From IMG/VR virus record IMGVR_UViG_3300029309_000331, positions 1 through 24,575 of that record: a stretch of 24,575 nucleotides of DNA, one strand, 5' to 3'. The first letter of the stretch is position 1. The number at the start of each line of letters is the position of its first letter. This document shows positions 14,492-20,917 of the stretch, one piece after another. Position numbers and translations under genes: made by a program. The notes under the pieces were generated by a model, which saw only the letters and a list, made by a program, of their open reading frames with translations, had not been told where the DNA came from and made no database searches. The stretch comes from a virus.

Positions 14492-14713
14492 ATGACCAAA
14501 GATCACGACATCTACGACATCACTGTGACGGCACCCGTGAGGACCGTCTTCGAGATGCCAATGACCATCTACGCACGCACCATGGAGGACGCCAAGGCCA
14601 TCGCACTCAGCGAGGCGCGCCGCCTGACCGACAACAACGAGGGCTGGTGGTCCGAAGACGAGAGCCATCGCACCCTCACCGGCAAGTTCAAAGCACAAAG
14701 GAGCAAGGTATGA
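14492..14713 (+). CDS. Small unknown protein
   Basis: A 73-residue protein, MTKDHDIYDITVTAPVRTVF..., with AGGAGACCGACCA before the ATG (a copy of the recurrent start signal with a good ribosome site). The pattern of a beta strand ITVTAPVRTVFEMPMTIYA, then a helix TMEDAKAIALSEARRL, resembles small alpha/beta phage proteins; I cannot assign a family. Its last bases overlap the start of the CobT-like gene by 4 (ATGA), so it is the leading, coupled cistron of that unit. Confidence 0.6.
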   Translation: MTKDHDIYDITVTAPVRTVFEMPMTIYARTMEDAKAIALSEARRLTDNNEGWWSEDESHRTLTGKFKAQRSKV

Positions 14714-15651
14714 GCAGCAAACTGATGGCACTGCACCAGCACGAGCTGGTCGAGACAGCCAAACTATTCTCCGAGCAGGGCAAGAGCCTGCGCGTTGAGT
14801 TCCACGAGGGTGGAGCCAAGATGAACGAGGGTATCGTTTACCTACCAAGTACGCCGCCTGACGTGGCGCTGAGCGAGCGAGGCCAGCGCTTTGACCGAGC
14901 CATGGTGGATCATGAGGCGGGCCACCACGTCATCTCGACGATGGGTCCGCTCAAGCAGGCCGCTCAGAGTGGCGACAAGCGCTTGCTTTCGTTGGTGCAG
15001 GGCATCGAGGACTGCCGAGTAGAGCATGCCGTGTTGGACAAGTACCCCGGCGCTCGCAAGAACCTCGGTACGGCACGGGACATTGTGTACGAGGGCGTGG
15101 CTGAGGCCATCGCCCAATCCAAAGACGCTCGCCAGTTTGCGTCCACCGGCATTATCAATGCGTGGTGGGAGAAGAACGGCGGCTGGCTGCGTTCGAGGCC
15201 CTGCCGCAACAGATACAGGAGTTCTGCCGCAAGTACGCCGACTTGGCGCAGAAGTTGCCCACCAAGCGTGGGTCCATGCCGACCGTCAAGCTGGCCGAGC
15301 AGGCGCTCGCAGAGCTTGAGGCCATGGGTGTGCAGCAGGTCGAGGACGAGCAGCAGGTCGAGGTCGAGGTGCCGAGTGCTGGTGGCGACGGCGATGAGCA
15401 AGAGCAACAGCAGTCGAGCGACGGTGACGGTGACGACGAGCAGCAGTCGGAGAGCGGCAGCGCTGACGGCGCTGCCGATGATGAGCAGCAGAGTGCGTCG
15501 TCGAGTGGGTTCGAGCCCGGTGATGAGCAGCACTCTGTCAGCTTCGACGATCACCACGAGCGAGTGCGCGACGAGGAGAGCGACGGCACGCCGGGTGGCC
15601 AAAGGCATGGTCGGCACGGCGACGTGTGCGATTGGGTGCCAAATCAACTGA
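14710..15651 (+). CDS. CobT-like protein, N-terminal part (HExxH domain), frame interrupted
   Basis: Starts MSSKLMALHQHELVETAKLF, overlapping the upstream gene by ATGA. Convincing coding runs to about residue 160 (near 15190): LPSTPPDVALSERGQRFDRAM, then VDHEAGHHVIS with an HExxH motif at H68-H72, and GIEDCRVEHAVLDKYPGARKN, where E100 lies 28 residues after the motif, as in zinc metallopeptidase-like folds. After INAWWEKNGG the frame turns into low-complexity Arg/Ser sequence up to the stop at 15651, while the natural continuation lies in the -1 frame. So this is the first half of a CobT-like gene split by a -1 frame change. The real protein would be about 600 residues, close to CobT's length. 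The 3' half of this frame is probably not translated. Confidence 0.7.
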   Translation: MSSKLMALHQHELVETAKLFSEQGKSLRVEFHEGGAKMNEGIVYLPSTPPDVALSERGQRFDRAMVDHEAGHHVISTMGPLKQAAQSGDKRLLSLVQGIEDCRVEHAVLDKYPGARKNLGTARDIVYEGVAEAIAQSKDARQFASTGIINAWWEKNGGWLRSRPCRNRYRSSAASTPTWRRSCPPSVGPCRPSSWPSRRSQSLRPWVCSRSRTSSRSRSRCRVLVATAMSKSNSSRATVTVTTSSSRRAAALTALPMMSSRVRRRVGSSPVMSSTLSASTITTSECATRRATARRVAKGMVGTATCAIGCQIN

Positions 15652-16532
15652 GACTGGCGACGGTCGATGATTGGGTCGCTGCTCGTCGGCTGACGGGCTA
15701 CGCCGAGAGGATCATGAACGTCTACGATAATTGCTACTCCACGGTGCCGTGGGACGAGGGGCTGACTGCGTGGCCAGACATGCTGCGCACTGTGCAGACC
15801 GCCGTTGGTCGGACACAGGCCAAGTTGCAGGAAGCGTTTATGAGCGCCTCTGAGCGCAACTGGTCCGGCGGGTACGATCAGGGCGCGCTCGACCCCAAGG
15901 CCCTTGTACGGGCTTATCAGGGCCGTGACGGGGCATTCCGGCGCAAGGATACCGGGCAGGACATTGATGGTGCTGTGACGCTGCTGCTCGATTGCTCGGG
16001 CAGCATGAGTGAGCAGGACAAGCAAGACGTGTCTGGGCCAATGACCGTTGCACTGGCCATGGTGCTTGAGCGGATGGGCGTGGCTGTCGAGGTGCGTGGG
16101 TTCACCGGCCTGATGCACAAAGACGGACAGTTCGACATGATCCTGAAGCCGTTTGATATGCAGGTCAGCCGGTGTCGTGCGGGGCTGGGGCAGGCCGCCA
16201 TGATGGCCTGTGCGCAGAACTATGACCCGGCGCACGTCGCGACAGCGGCCCACTCGCTGATGCGTCGGCCCGAGGCCAAACGCATGCTGATCGTGCTGAG
16301 TGACGGCTCGCCCACCGGGTTCGGGCGAGCACTGAGGCGGCTGTGCCGTGCGCTGCACGAGAAGAGCCCCATCGAGTTGCTCGGTGTCGGCATTCGAGAC
16401 CGCTCGGTCGAGGATTACTACCCCAACTGTGTCGTCGTGAACGAGCTGAGCGAGTTGAGCACGGTCGTGGCAGGGCGCATTGCGCAGACCTTGCTGGGGC
16501 GTGGGCTGACTGAGATGCGGAGGGCTGCGTGA
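15162..16532 (+). CDS. CobT-like protein, C-terminal part (acidic linker and VWA domain)
   Basis: The -1 frame continuation, open from before 15162 (a GTG with no ribosome site) to 16532. It begins sensibly at about LAAFEALPQQIQEFCRKYAD. Residues ~58-150 are a Glu/Asp/Gln/Ser linker typical of CobT. The C-terminal von Willebrand A domain has the MIDAS motif DCSGSM (D277), a helix with VALAMVLERMGVAVEVRGF, and LSDGSP (D381). CobT is the VWA partner of the CobS ATPase in cobaltochelatase-type complexes, and the matching ATPase is at 10693-12309. A HExxH domain plus VWA also recalls DUF2201-type proteins encoded with MoxR ATPases. The expected product is the fusion with the 14710 frame. Ends TGATG into the next gene. 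Confidence 0.8.
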   Translation: MVGEERRLAAFEALPQQIQEFCRKYADLAQKLPTKRGSMPTVKLAEQALAELEAMGVQQVEDEQQVEVEVPSAGGDGDEQEQQQSSDGDGDDEQQSESGSADGAADDEQQSASSSGFEPGDEQHSVSFDDHHERVRDEESDGTPGGQRHGRHGDVCDWVPNQLRLATVDDWVAARRLTGYAERIMNVYDNCYSTVPWDEGLTAWPDMLRTVQTAVGRTQAKLQEAFMSASERNWSGGYDQGALDPKALVRAYQGRDGAFRRKDTGQDIDGAVTLLLDCSGSMSEQDKQDVSGPMTVALAMVLERMGVAVEVRGFTGLMHKDGQFDMILKPFDMQVSRCRAGLGQAAMMACAQNYDPAHVATAAHSLMRRPEAKRMLIVLSDGSPTGFGRALRRLCRALHEKSPIELLGVGIRDRSVEDYYPNCVVVNELSELSTVVAGRIAQTLLGRGLTEMRRAA

Positions 16533-16777
16533 TGCTGATCTATTCGGAGACACTGCCCAAGAGCAATCGCAAGGTTCAGGTGATTGCCTTCGCCACAAGC
16601 CCGATGACTTCGGAGCGCTTCAGCGTGTCCGTGTACGAGCATGACGGCGAGTATGTGGACGATGTTGTGGTTAGGGATTTGCGGTTGGCCCTTAAGGCAG
16701 TGCGGACGCTCGACCACTTTCTCAACTTCAATAAGTTCCGTGTGCGCTACCGCAACAACAAGTTGGTGGAGAAATGA
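16532..16777 (+). CDS. Small unknown protein
   Basis: An 81-residue protein starting MLIYSETLPKSNRKVQVIAF. Its ATG shares one base with the stop of the VWA gene (TGATG), and CGGAGG lies 9 bases upstream. The sequence alternates beta-like segments (VQVIAFATS, FSVSVYEHDGEYVDDVVV) with a basic end (FRVRYRNNKLVEK). No family is recognised. Tight coupling to the CobT-like gene suggests it acts with that complex or shares its timing. Confidence 0.6.
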   Translation: MLIYSETLPKSNRKVQVIAFATSPMTSERFSVSVYEHDGEYVDDVVVRDLRLALKAVRTLDHFLNFNKFRVRYRNNKLVEK

Positions 16778-17007
16778 GTACATATCGAGTGAAGGTCCGC
16801 CGAGTGGCGACGATCATCTTGGAGCGTGCATACGACTTGGATGAGGACAGCTCAGAAGTGGCTGTCGAGTTGGCCATCAAGCACGCCCAATACAGCGACC
16901 CACGAGACAGCGAATGGCAAGAACCAGACAGGTTCATGGACTGCCACCTCGAGTGGGCACCCGATCTCAACCATGACTGCTACACGGTCGCGGAGGTCGA
17001 GCCATGA
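16774..17007 (+). CDS. Small acidic unknown protein
   Basis: A 77-residue protein, MSTYRVKVRRVATIILERAY..., overlapping the previous gene by ATGA, with GGTGGAG before the start. A basic N-terminal strand is followed by an acidic helix (DLDEDSSEVAVELAIKHAQY) and a Trp/Asp-rich end (WAPDLNHDCYTVAEVEP). Similar small strand-helix-strand proteins of unknown function are frequent in phages. It sits in the middle of a chain of four coupled genes. Confidence 0.6.
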   Translation: MSTYRVKVRRVATIILERAYDLDEDSSEVAVELAIKHAQYSDPRDSEWQEPDRFMDCHLEWAPDLNHDCYTVAEVEP

Positions 17008-17204
17008 AACTCTGGCGCAAGCCGCGCGAGCGGAGACTGAGGATCGAGGCTGAGTGGTTCAGCCTCGTGAACGAGAGGATGCCAATGGCATTCTGGGCAA
17101 CGGTGGCGCATGAGGTGCGCCGCCGACGAGTGACGAGAAGCCAGCGCGGAAAGATGAGGGCACTCGTCGATGAGCAGAAAAAAATCTGGCAAAGCACCCA
17201 TTGA
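17004..17204 (+). CDS. Small basic unknown protein
   Basis: A 66-residue, very basic helical protein, MKLWRKPRERRLRIEAEWFS..., with 17 Arg/Lys in the first two thirds and no clear motif. It overlaps the preceding gene by ATGA. It is the last of the chain coupled to the CobT-like gene. A shared 14-base regulatory sequence begins four bases after its stop. A nucleic-acid-binding role is possible from charge only. Confidence 0.55.
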   Translation: MKLWRKPRERRLRIEAEWFSLVNERMPMAFWATVAHEVRRRRVTRSQRGKMRALVDEQKKIWQSTH

Positions 17205-17207
17205 AGG

Positions 17208-17235
17208 TGTAAACAGATTTAGACAGAAGCTGTTT
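17208..17235 (+). promoter_or_regulatory. Putative operator upstream of LuxR-type gene
   Basis: TGTAAACAGATTTA (17208-17221) is identical, in reverse orientation, to 24110-24123 next to the HTH/zinc-ribbon gene. Here AAACAG (17211-17216) and CTGTTT (17230-17235) form an inverted pair across the same short gap. No clear -35/-10 pair is visible. Confidence 0.45.
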
Positions 17236-17251
17236 GAAGAGGAACGCAGTA

Positions 17252-17692
17252 GTGAACGAATTGGCCGAATTGAAGGCGCTCTTATTGGGCATCAGTGCTC
17301 GACTGGATCGCATCGAGGCGGCTTTGGGCGATGGCTCCCCGCCATACAGTACGGAGCCACCAAAGACGCCAAGCCCCGCCGAGTTTACGACCAGACAGCA
17401 TGTCGTGCTGCAAGGTGTCGTGCGTGGCTGGGATAACAAGAAACTTGCAGAGTGCATGGGCATCTCGCCCATCACTGTGAAGACCCACCTGAAGGGTGCG
17501 GCCGACAAGCTCAGCGCAACCAAGCGAGGCGAGGTGGCGGTTGCTGCCTCAGCCATGTTTGGGAGCACGGAGCCCGACCAGTACAGGCTGGCGAGTGGTG
17601 GATTGCCACTCGAGTGGGCCGAGCAAGCGGAGAAGCTGAAGCGCTGGACTGATGACCAGTACCGAGCGCTCTACACCAAACCACCAACGTAG
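17252..17692 (+). CDS. LuxR/GerE-type HTH regulator
   Basis: A 146-residue protein with a LuxR C-terminal-type helix-turn-helix at about residues 45-100: FTTRQHVVLQGVVRGWDNKK, LAECMGISPITVKTHLKGAA and DKLSATKRGEVAVAA, matching the family's L-T-x-R-x-x-x-V-L...N-K-x-I-A...GIS-x-x-T-V-K-x-H pattern. The first 26 residues are a short coiled coil (ELAELKALLLGISARLDRIEAAL). No autoinducer-binding or receiver domain is present. I choose the GTG at 17252, with AGAGGA 8 bases upstream, over a TTG at 17234 that lacks a ribosome site. The operator-like sequence lies just upstream. Eight bases later the integrase begins, so it may regulate integration or excision. Confidence 0.78.
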   Translation: MNELAELKALLLGISARLDRIEAALGDGSPPYSTEPPKTPSPAEFTTRQHVVLQGVVRGWDNKKLAECMGISPITVKTHLKGAADKLSATKRGEVAVAASAMFGSTEPDQYRLASGGLPLEWAEQAEKLKRWTDDQYRALYTKPPT

Positions 17693-17700
17693 AGGACACG

Positions 17701-18624
17701 ATGCGCACAACCAAAGGACCGACCAACCTCGCCAACCACCGCAACGCACAGCCCAGAGAGCAGGGCATTCCCCACGAAAGTCTGGCCAACACCAAGGCCA
17801 GCAAGCTAAACCCCGACATTGCGGAGATCGTCCGCTACTCCAAGACGAGCCGCGATGTCGGGGACAGCAACCGTTTCTATCTTGAACGATGGGCCGAGAG
17901 ATGTGGCTCGGTACGGTTGCAACTGATTACACCCGCAATGCTACGGAACTACGTTGATCGAGGCCAGACGAGCGGCTCGCAGCGACGTGAGTTGGGTGCG
18001 CTGATTGCAGCCGTCAATCACTGGCTGCGAGAGAACGACCCCATGAGTTCTCGGTCGTTGAGCATGGCTCGGCCTGCCGACAATCCGGGCCGGGATCGTT
18101 ACGTCACCGTCGATGAAGAGTTGGCCATGGAGCTGGCGTTTCCGCCCGAGTTGTGGGCGGTGGCTCGCTTCTGTTTGCGGACGGGAGCAAGACCGTTCGA
18201 GGCTCGGGCGTTGAACGGGAAGGACTTCAATGCTCAGAGGGGCACCGTCAAGCTGCGGCACAGGAAGGGCCAGAACAAGCTGCACGTTCGAGAGGTGCCT
18301 GTGCGAGATGAGGTCGTGCTGGCGGACTTGCTGGAGCGGCTGAAGGAGAGTGGACACTCGGAGCTGTTTCGGTGCCAGCAAGGTGGCCCGTGGATCAGGA
18401 CCAACTTGGCCCGTCAGTTCGAGCGGTATGCTGCGCTCGCTGGCTTGGTCGATCTGAAGTGGACCGATCTGCGGCATACCTTTGCCACACGGGTGGGGCG
18501 AGGTGGGGCCAGTGCCACCACCATCGCCGATCTTTTGGGCCACACCAACTTGCAGCTCGTCATGCGGTATGTGCAGACGGATAGTCTGGATCGTGAAGCC
18601 GCGATCACTTCGGCAGTTGCCTGA
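17701..18624 (+). CDS. int: Tyrosine recombinase/integrase 1
   Basis: A 307-residue phage-type integrase. The N-terminal SAM-like core-binding domain (about 35-115) is followed by the catalytic domain. Box I is CLRTGARPFEARAL with R164; the beta-strand Lys is K189 (LRHRKGQNK); box II is WTDLRHTFATR with R258; then LLGHTNLQLVMRYVQ with H281 and the nucleophile Y290. The first His of the usual H-x-x-R is Thr255, so one catalytic position is non-canonical. It starts 8 bases after the LuxR-type gene with AGAGGA before the ATG. The 3' end overlaps the convergent second integrase by 20 bases. The expected role is site-specific integration/excision. Confidence 0.9.
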   Translation: MRTTKGPTNLANHRNAQPREQGIPHESLANTKASKLNPDIAEIVRYSKTSRDVGDSNRFYLERWAERCGSVRLQLITPAMLRNYVDRGQTSGSQRRELGALIAAVNHWLRENDPMSSRSLSMARPADNPGRDRYVTVDEELAMELAFPPELWAVARFCLRTGARPFEARALNGKDFNAQRGTVKLRHRKGQNKLHVREVPVRDEVVLADLLERLKESGHSELFRCQQGGPWIRTNLARQFERYAALAGLVDLKWTDLRHTFATRVGRGGASATTIADLLGHTNLQLVMRYVQTDSLDREAAITSAVA

Positions 18625-19927
18625 CCCGGATGTTCGGACGCCACGAGGCCATGAAGATGTGGGCGTCCGGCTCGAAGGCTCGCAGATAGTGCTTGGTGAC
18701 GGCGGCCATGCCGCCTTTGATCTCGTGACCTACGATGGCTTCGATCACACCGTCGGGTGTGTTCGGGGCCATGCGTGGGGCGAGAGTGCGGAAGGTCGAG
18801 CGAGTGCTGTGCTGTGTCTCAACGCGCGAGATGCAGCCGACCTTCTCTCGAGCCCGAGTGCAGGTGACACGCCAACGTGCCGAGTTGTTGTCGAAGTCGT
18901 GAGGGATACCAGCGAAGTACATGCCGTCGAGAAGTGGGCGGCTATGGATGATCAGTTGAGCCAATGGCGTCAATGGGATCATGCGAACGCTGGCGACGGT
19001 CTTCGCTACGGTTTCGGGAATGCGCCACTCGTTGGCGTCGAAGTCGATCTGGTCGGGGGCCATGTTGGCCAGCTCACGGATGCGTGCGCCGGTCAGCAGG
19101 CCGAGAGCCCACATGTCGGCTGCGCCGAGTTCGTTGATGTCGATGAGCTGGTCGTAAATCTCCTGCCATCTCTCAAGGGTGACGGGCGAGTTCGCCTCAC
19201 GGCGACCAACGAGTTCGTCACGAGTTGGGCGACCGACTTTGATCGTACCCCAATCGGTGGCGGTGTAAGGACGGGCGTGATCGATGAGGAAGTCGCGGAT
19301 CACGGAGCGAACCCGGCTTTGTTTTATGCCGGCATAGCTGTGCTTGATCTTGCCGTCGAACTGAGAGCGGGCCCACTGCTGCCAATGTTCGGGCGTGACG
19401 TGCTCAAGGTAGTGTCGTCCTTCCGCGTGCTGGTGGGCCATGAACTCCTCGAAGGTGGCGGCTCGTTGGGCGATGGCGGCTTCGCCGATGGGTGCGTTTT
19501 TGTTGTGCTCGAGGACGGCGTACAGCGGCGTGAGAGCGCCGAATGCTTCGATCACGGTGCGCGCTGGGTCGGCTGGCGGGTGAAGGTCGGGAGCCATGAT
19601 CTCATCGACGTGCTGCTCGAGCTGCTCGAGGGTGTGACGTGGGTGGGTCTGCTCGAAGTGCCGGTCGATGGCGTCGAAGACGTTGAGGCTGGCGATTTGG
19701 GCTCGAAGGACTTCGGCTCGGTAGCTGTCACGGTTGACGGCTGCCTTCGCTTTAATGATCTGGGCGCGCATGCTCGTGATGATAGGAGCGGCGAGGCGTT
19801 CGGCTTCACGACGGGACTTGGTCTTGAGGCTGACGTGCATTTCGGTGCGCTGAATAAGGGGCTGGCAGTCGGAGGGAACACGCATTCTGACGTGGTAGTG
19901 CCCGGACGGGGACTTGCTGAGGTACAT
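18605..19927 (-). CDS. Tyrosine recombinase/integrase 2
   Basis: A 440-residue integrase of the long type. I place the start at the ATG at 19927, giving MYLSKSPSGHYHVRMRVPSD, a typical integrase beginning. It is preceded by AAGGACCGACCAA, the recurrent start signal. The frame stays open 100 codons further, but that stretch reads as non-coding. The catalytic set is complete: R282 (LLTGARIRELANM), K309 (VAKTVASVRM), H373/R376 (QHSTRSTFR), H401 (VGHEIKG) and Y414 (TKHYLR). It lies tail to tail with integrase 1 and is only distantly similar to it. Having both suggests either distinct attachment sites or an acquired second recombinase. Confidence 0.92.
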   Translation of the reverse strand: MYLSKSPSGHYHVRMRVPSDCQPLIQRTEMHVSLKTKSRREAERLAAPIITSMRAQIIKAKAAVNRDSYRAEVLRAQIASLNVFDAIDRHFEQTHPRHTLEQLEQHVDEIMAPDLHPPADPARTVIEAFGALTPLYAVLEHNKNAPIGEAAIAQRAATFEEFMAHQHAEGRHYLEHVTPEHWQQWARSQFDGKIKHSYAGIKQSRVRSVIRDFLIDHARPYTATDWGTIKVGRPTRDELVGRREANSPVTLERWQEIYDQLIDINELGAADMWALGLLTGARIRELANMAPDQIDFDANEWRIPETVAKTVASVRMIPLTPLAQLIIHSRPLLDGMYFAGIPHDFDNNSARWRVTCTRAREKVGCISRVETQHSTRSTFRTLAPRMAPNTPDGVIEAIVGHEIKGGMAAVTKHYLRAFEPDAHIFMASWRPNIRVRQLPK

Positions 19928-20003
19928 TTGGTCGGTCCTTTTTGCTGGACCGGCAGAATGACTGGTGTGGAGCGATATGGCGGTAGCGTGGAGTGCAGTT
20001 TTC

Positions 20004-20012
20004 TGTGGATAA
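20004..20012 (-). promoter_or_regulatory. Perfect DnaA box
   Basis: TGTGGATAA on the plus strand, i.e. TTATCCACA on the minus strand, matches the consensus DnaA site exactly. I see only this single perfect copy, about 80 bases upstream of the integrase 2 start. Confidence 0.5.
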
Positions 20013-20325
20013 GTTATGCAAGTGCTGTAACTACAGTGGCTTACGGGGATTTTGAAGTGGCTGGCGTGGCGGGTGGTATCGACCTGTTTCAGATTGTAAC
20101 AGCCGAAACGATGGTCGTCGTAAGACATTGTAATCACAGCACATTTTTCAGGTGTCCACACGGAGCGTGTGGAGGCTTGAATGCAACGATGTGTGGTGAA
20201 CGTGGAGTTGGCGTGACTGATTTCCACGGAAAATTTCGGTGCGTGTGCATTGACGATGCCGAATATGTCACCGAAAAAACATGGACGTTACGTTATCACA
20301 AACCGTTGGTTCGTAATGTCCAAAC

Positions 20326-20353
20326 AAAAAACGGACGGGGGTGGTAGCCCCCG
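20326..20353 (-). terminator. Possible leftward intrinsic terminator
   Basis: Read leftward, CGGGGG-CTACCA-CCCCCG is followed, after four bases, by six T (20331-20326). The stem is 6 bp with a six-base loop. It could end a leftward transcript reading past the endolysin gene, in which case that transcript would be antisense to the three small rightward genes. Confidence 0.45.
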
Positions 20354-20363
20354 CCCGCCCAAC

Positions 20364-20389
20364 CGAGCGGACCGACCAAGGTTCGCTCG
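20364..20389 (+). promoter_or_regulatory. Leader hairpin containing GACCGACC
   Basis: CGAGCGGACC-GACCAA-GGTTCGCTCG forms a 10-bp stem (one G-T pair) ahead of the small gene at 20417. The start-associated GACCGACC motif is here embedded in the stem and loop, away from any start codon. Confidence 0.5.
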
Positions 20390-20416
20390 ACGACCACGAA
20401 AACGAAAGGAGTTATC

Positions 20417-20542
20417 GTGATACCGTGCATATCAACTACTTTAGAGAACTACGCAAGAGGGGTACTTGCTCGCCCGTGTGGTCATAAGTTGTGGCTGCTC
20501 TGCGCGTCCGCATTCGGCAGCGTAGCGGGAGGCAACCCATGA
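20417..20542 (+). CDS. 41-residue small protein, GTG start
   Basis: A short frame beginning GTG (IPCISTTLENYARGVLARPC...) with a very strong ribosome site, AAAGGAG, six bases upstream. It ends with the TGA of an ATGA overlap into the next gene. It has three Cys and a hydrophobic middle (KLWLLCASAFGSVAGG). The strong ribosome site and exact coupling are the support; it could instead be a leader peptide controlling the next gene. Function unknown. Confidence 0.5.
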   Translation: MIPCISTTLENYARGVLARPCGHKLWLLCASAFGSVAGGNP

Positions 20543-20772
20543 ACGAAGAGGTACAGCACAAGCTCGGCACGCATGTGCCGATCTTTAGTACGGCAATGAA
20601 GGGCTGGCTGTTTATGCAGGGCTGGCTCGTAAGTGCCTGTGAAAGACTACTGCACCCGCTACGGTGGACCTCGATCTCGAAAGGTCAAGTTTGGTTCCCG
20701 CCGCCACGGGGCAACGTGGAGGCCATAGGTAATGGACATATCGTCCGCAGTCCTCATGGACATGTTTTGTAA
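20539..20772 (+). CDS. Small unknown protein
   Basis: A 77-residue protein, MNEEVQHKLGTHVPIFSTAM..., with its ATG overlapping the upstream 41-residue frame by ATGA; an earlier in-frame start overlaps that gene further and is less likely. A modestly hydrophobic segment (KGWLFMQGWLVSACERLL, ~21-38) may be an amphipathic or membrane helix, followed by a Trp/Pro-rich basic part. No family is recognised. It overlaps the next small frame. Confidence 0.5.
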   Translation: MNEEVQHKLGTHVPIFSTAMKGWLFMQGWLVSACERLLHPLRWTSISKGQVWFPPPRGNVEAIGNGHIVRSPHGHVL

Positions 20773-20917
20773 CCAACTCCATAGCCTTGAGGGCAACGTC
20801 AAAAGTGACGTTGTCGAGGCTATGGTAAATCACGTTAGTTCATGTCCTGAAGCGGAGTTGCGAGACCTAGCACGAAGGCTGGTCGAGCACGTCGCTACGG
20901 ACGGTACTGAATTTTAG
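20732..20917 (+). CDS. Small helical acidic protein
   Basis: A 61-residue protein, MDISSAVLMDMFCNQLHSLE..., acidic and helical throughout (VKSDVVEAMVNHVSSCPEAELRDLARRLVEHVA). GTGGAGG lies about 12 bases before the ATG. It overlaps the gene before it by 41 bases in another frame and the convergent endolysin by 23 bases at the 3' end. No family is recognised. The helix pattern looks like a real small protein. Confidence 0.5.
   Translation: MDISSAVLMDMFCNQLHSLEGNVKSDVVEAMVNHVSSCPEAELRDLARRLVEHVATDGTEF

Larger units (their letters stand above)
19928..20416. other. Structured intergenic region between integrase 2 and small genes
   Basis: About 490 bases with no credible gene. It holds a perfect DnaA box (20004-20012), a CTGTA-AC-TACAG palindrome (20025-20036), CCACAC-GGAGC-GTGTGG (20156-20172), an imperfect inverted repeat GGACGTTACG/CGTAATGTCC (20283-20292/20312-20321) enclosing AACC-GTT-GGTT, two ATTGTAA copies (about 20095 and 20128), a leftward terminator and a rightward leader hairpin. 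Placed next to an integrase start, it is a good candidate for an attachment site with accessory-protein sites, or for a replication/regulatory locus. Confidence 0.55.

Noticed and set aside
14964-16598. Leftward frame of 544 codons opposite the CobT-like gene
   Set aside because: Antisense to the VWA frame, which has a MIDAS motif and correct coupling to its neighbours; the product is low-complexity His/Leu/Arg sequence.
20025-20036. CTGTAACTACAG as a LexA/SOS box
   Set aside because: The CTGT...ACAG half-sites are only four bases apart, while the known gammaproteobacterial LexA box needs eight.
19928-20227. 100-codon N-terminal extension of integrase 2
   Set aside because: The residues are unlike any integrase, the region contains regulatory palindromes and a DnaA box, and the ATG at 19927 has a ribosome site with the recurrent GACCGACC signal.
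18482-20347. Long rightward frame of 621 codons opposite integrase 2
   Set aside because: It lies almost wholly antisense to a convincing integrase with all catalytic residues, has no ribosome site and reads as an Asp/Val/Gly-rich shadow.
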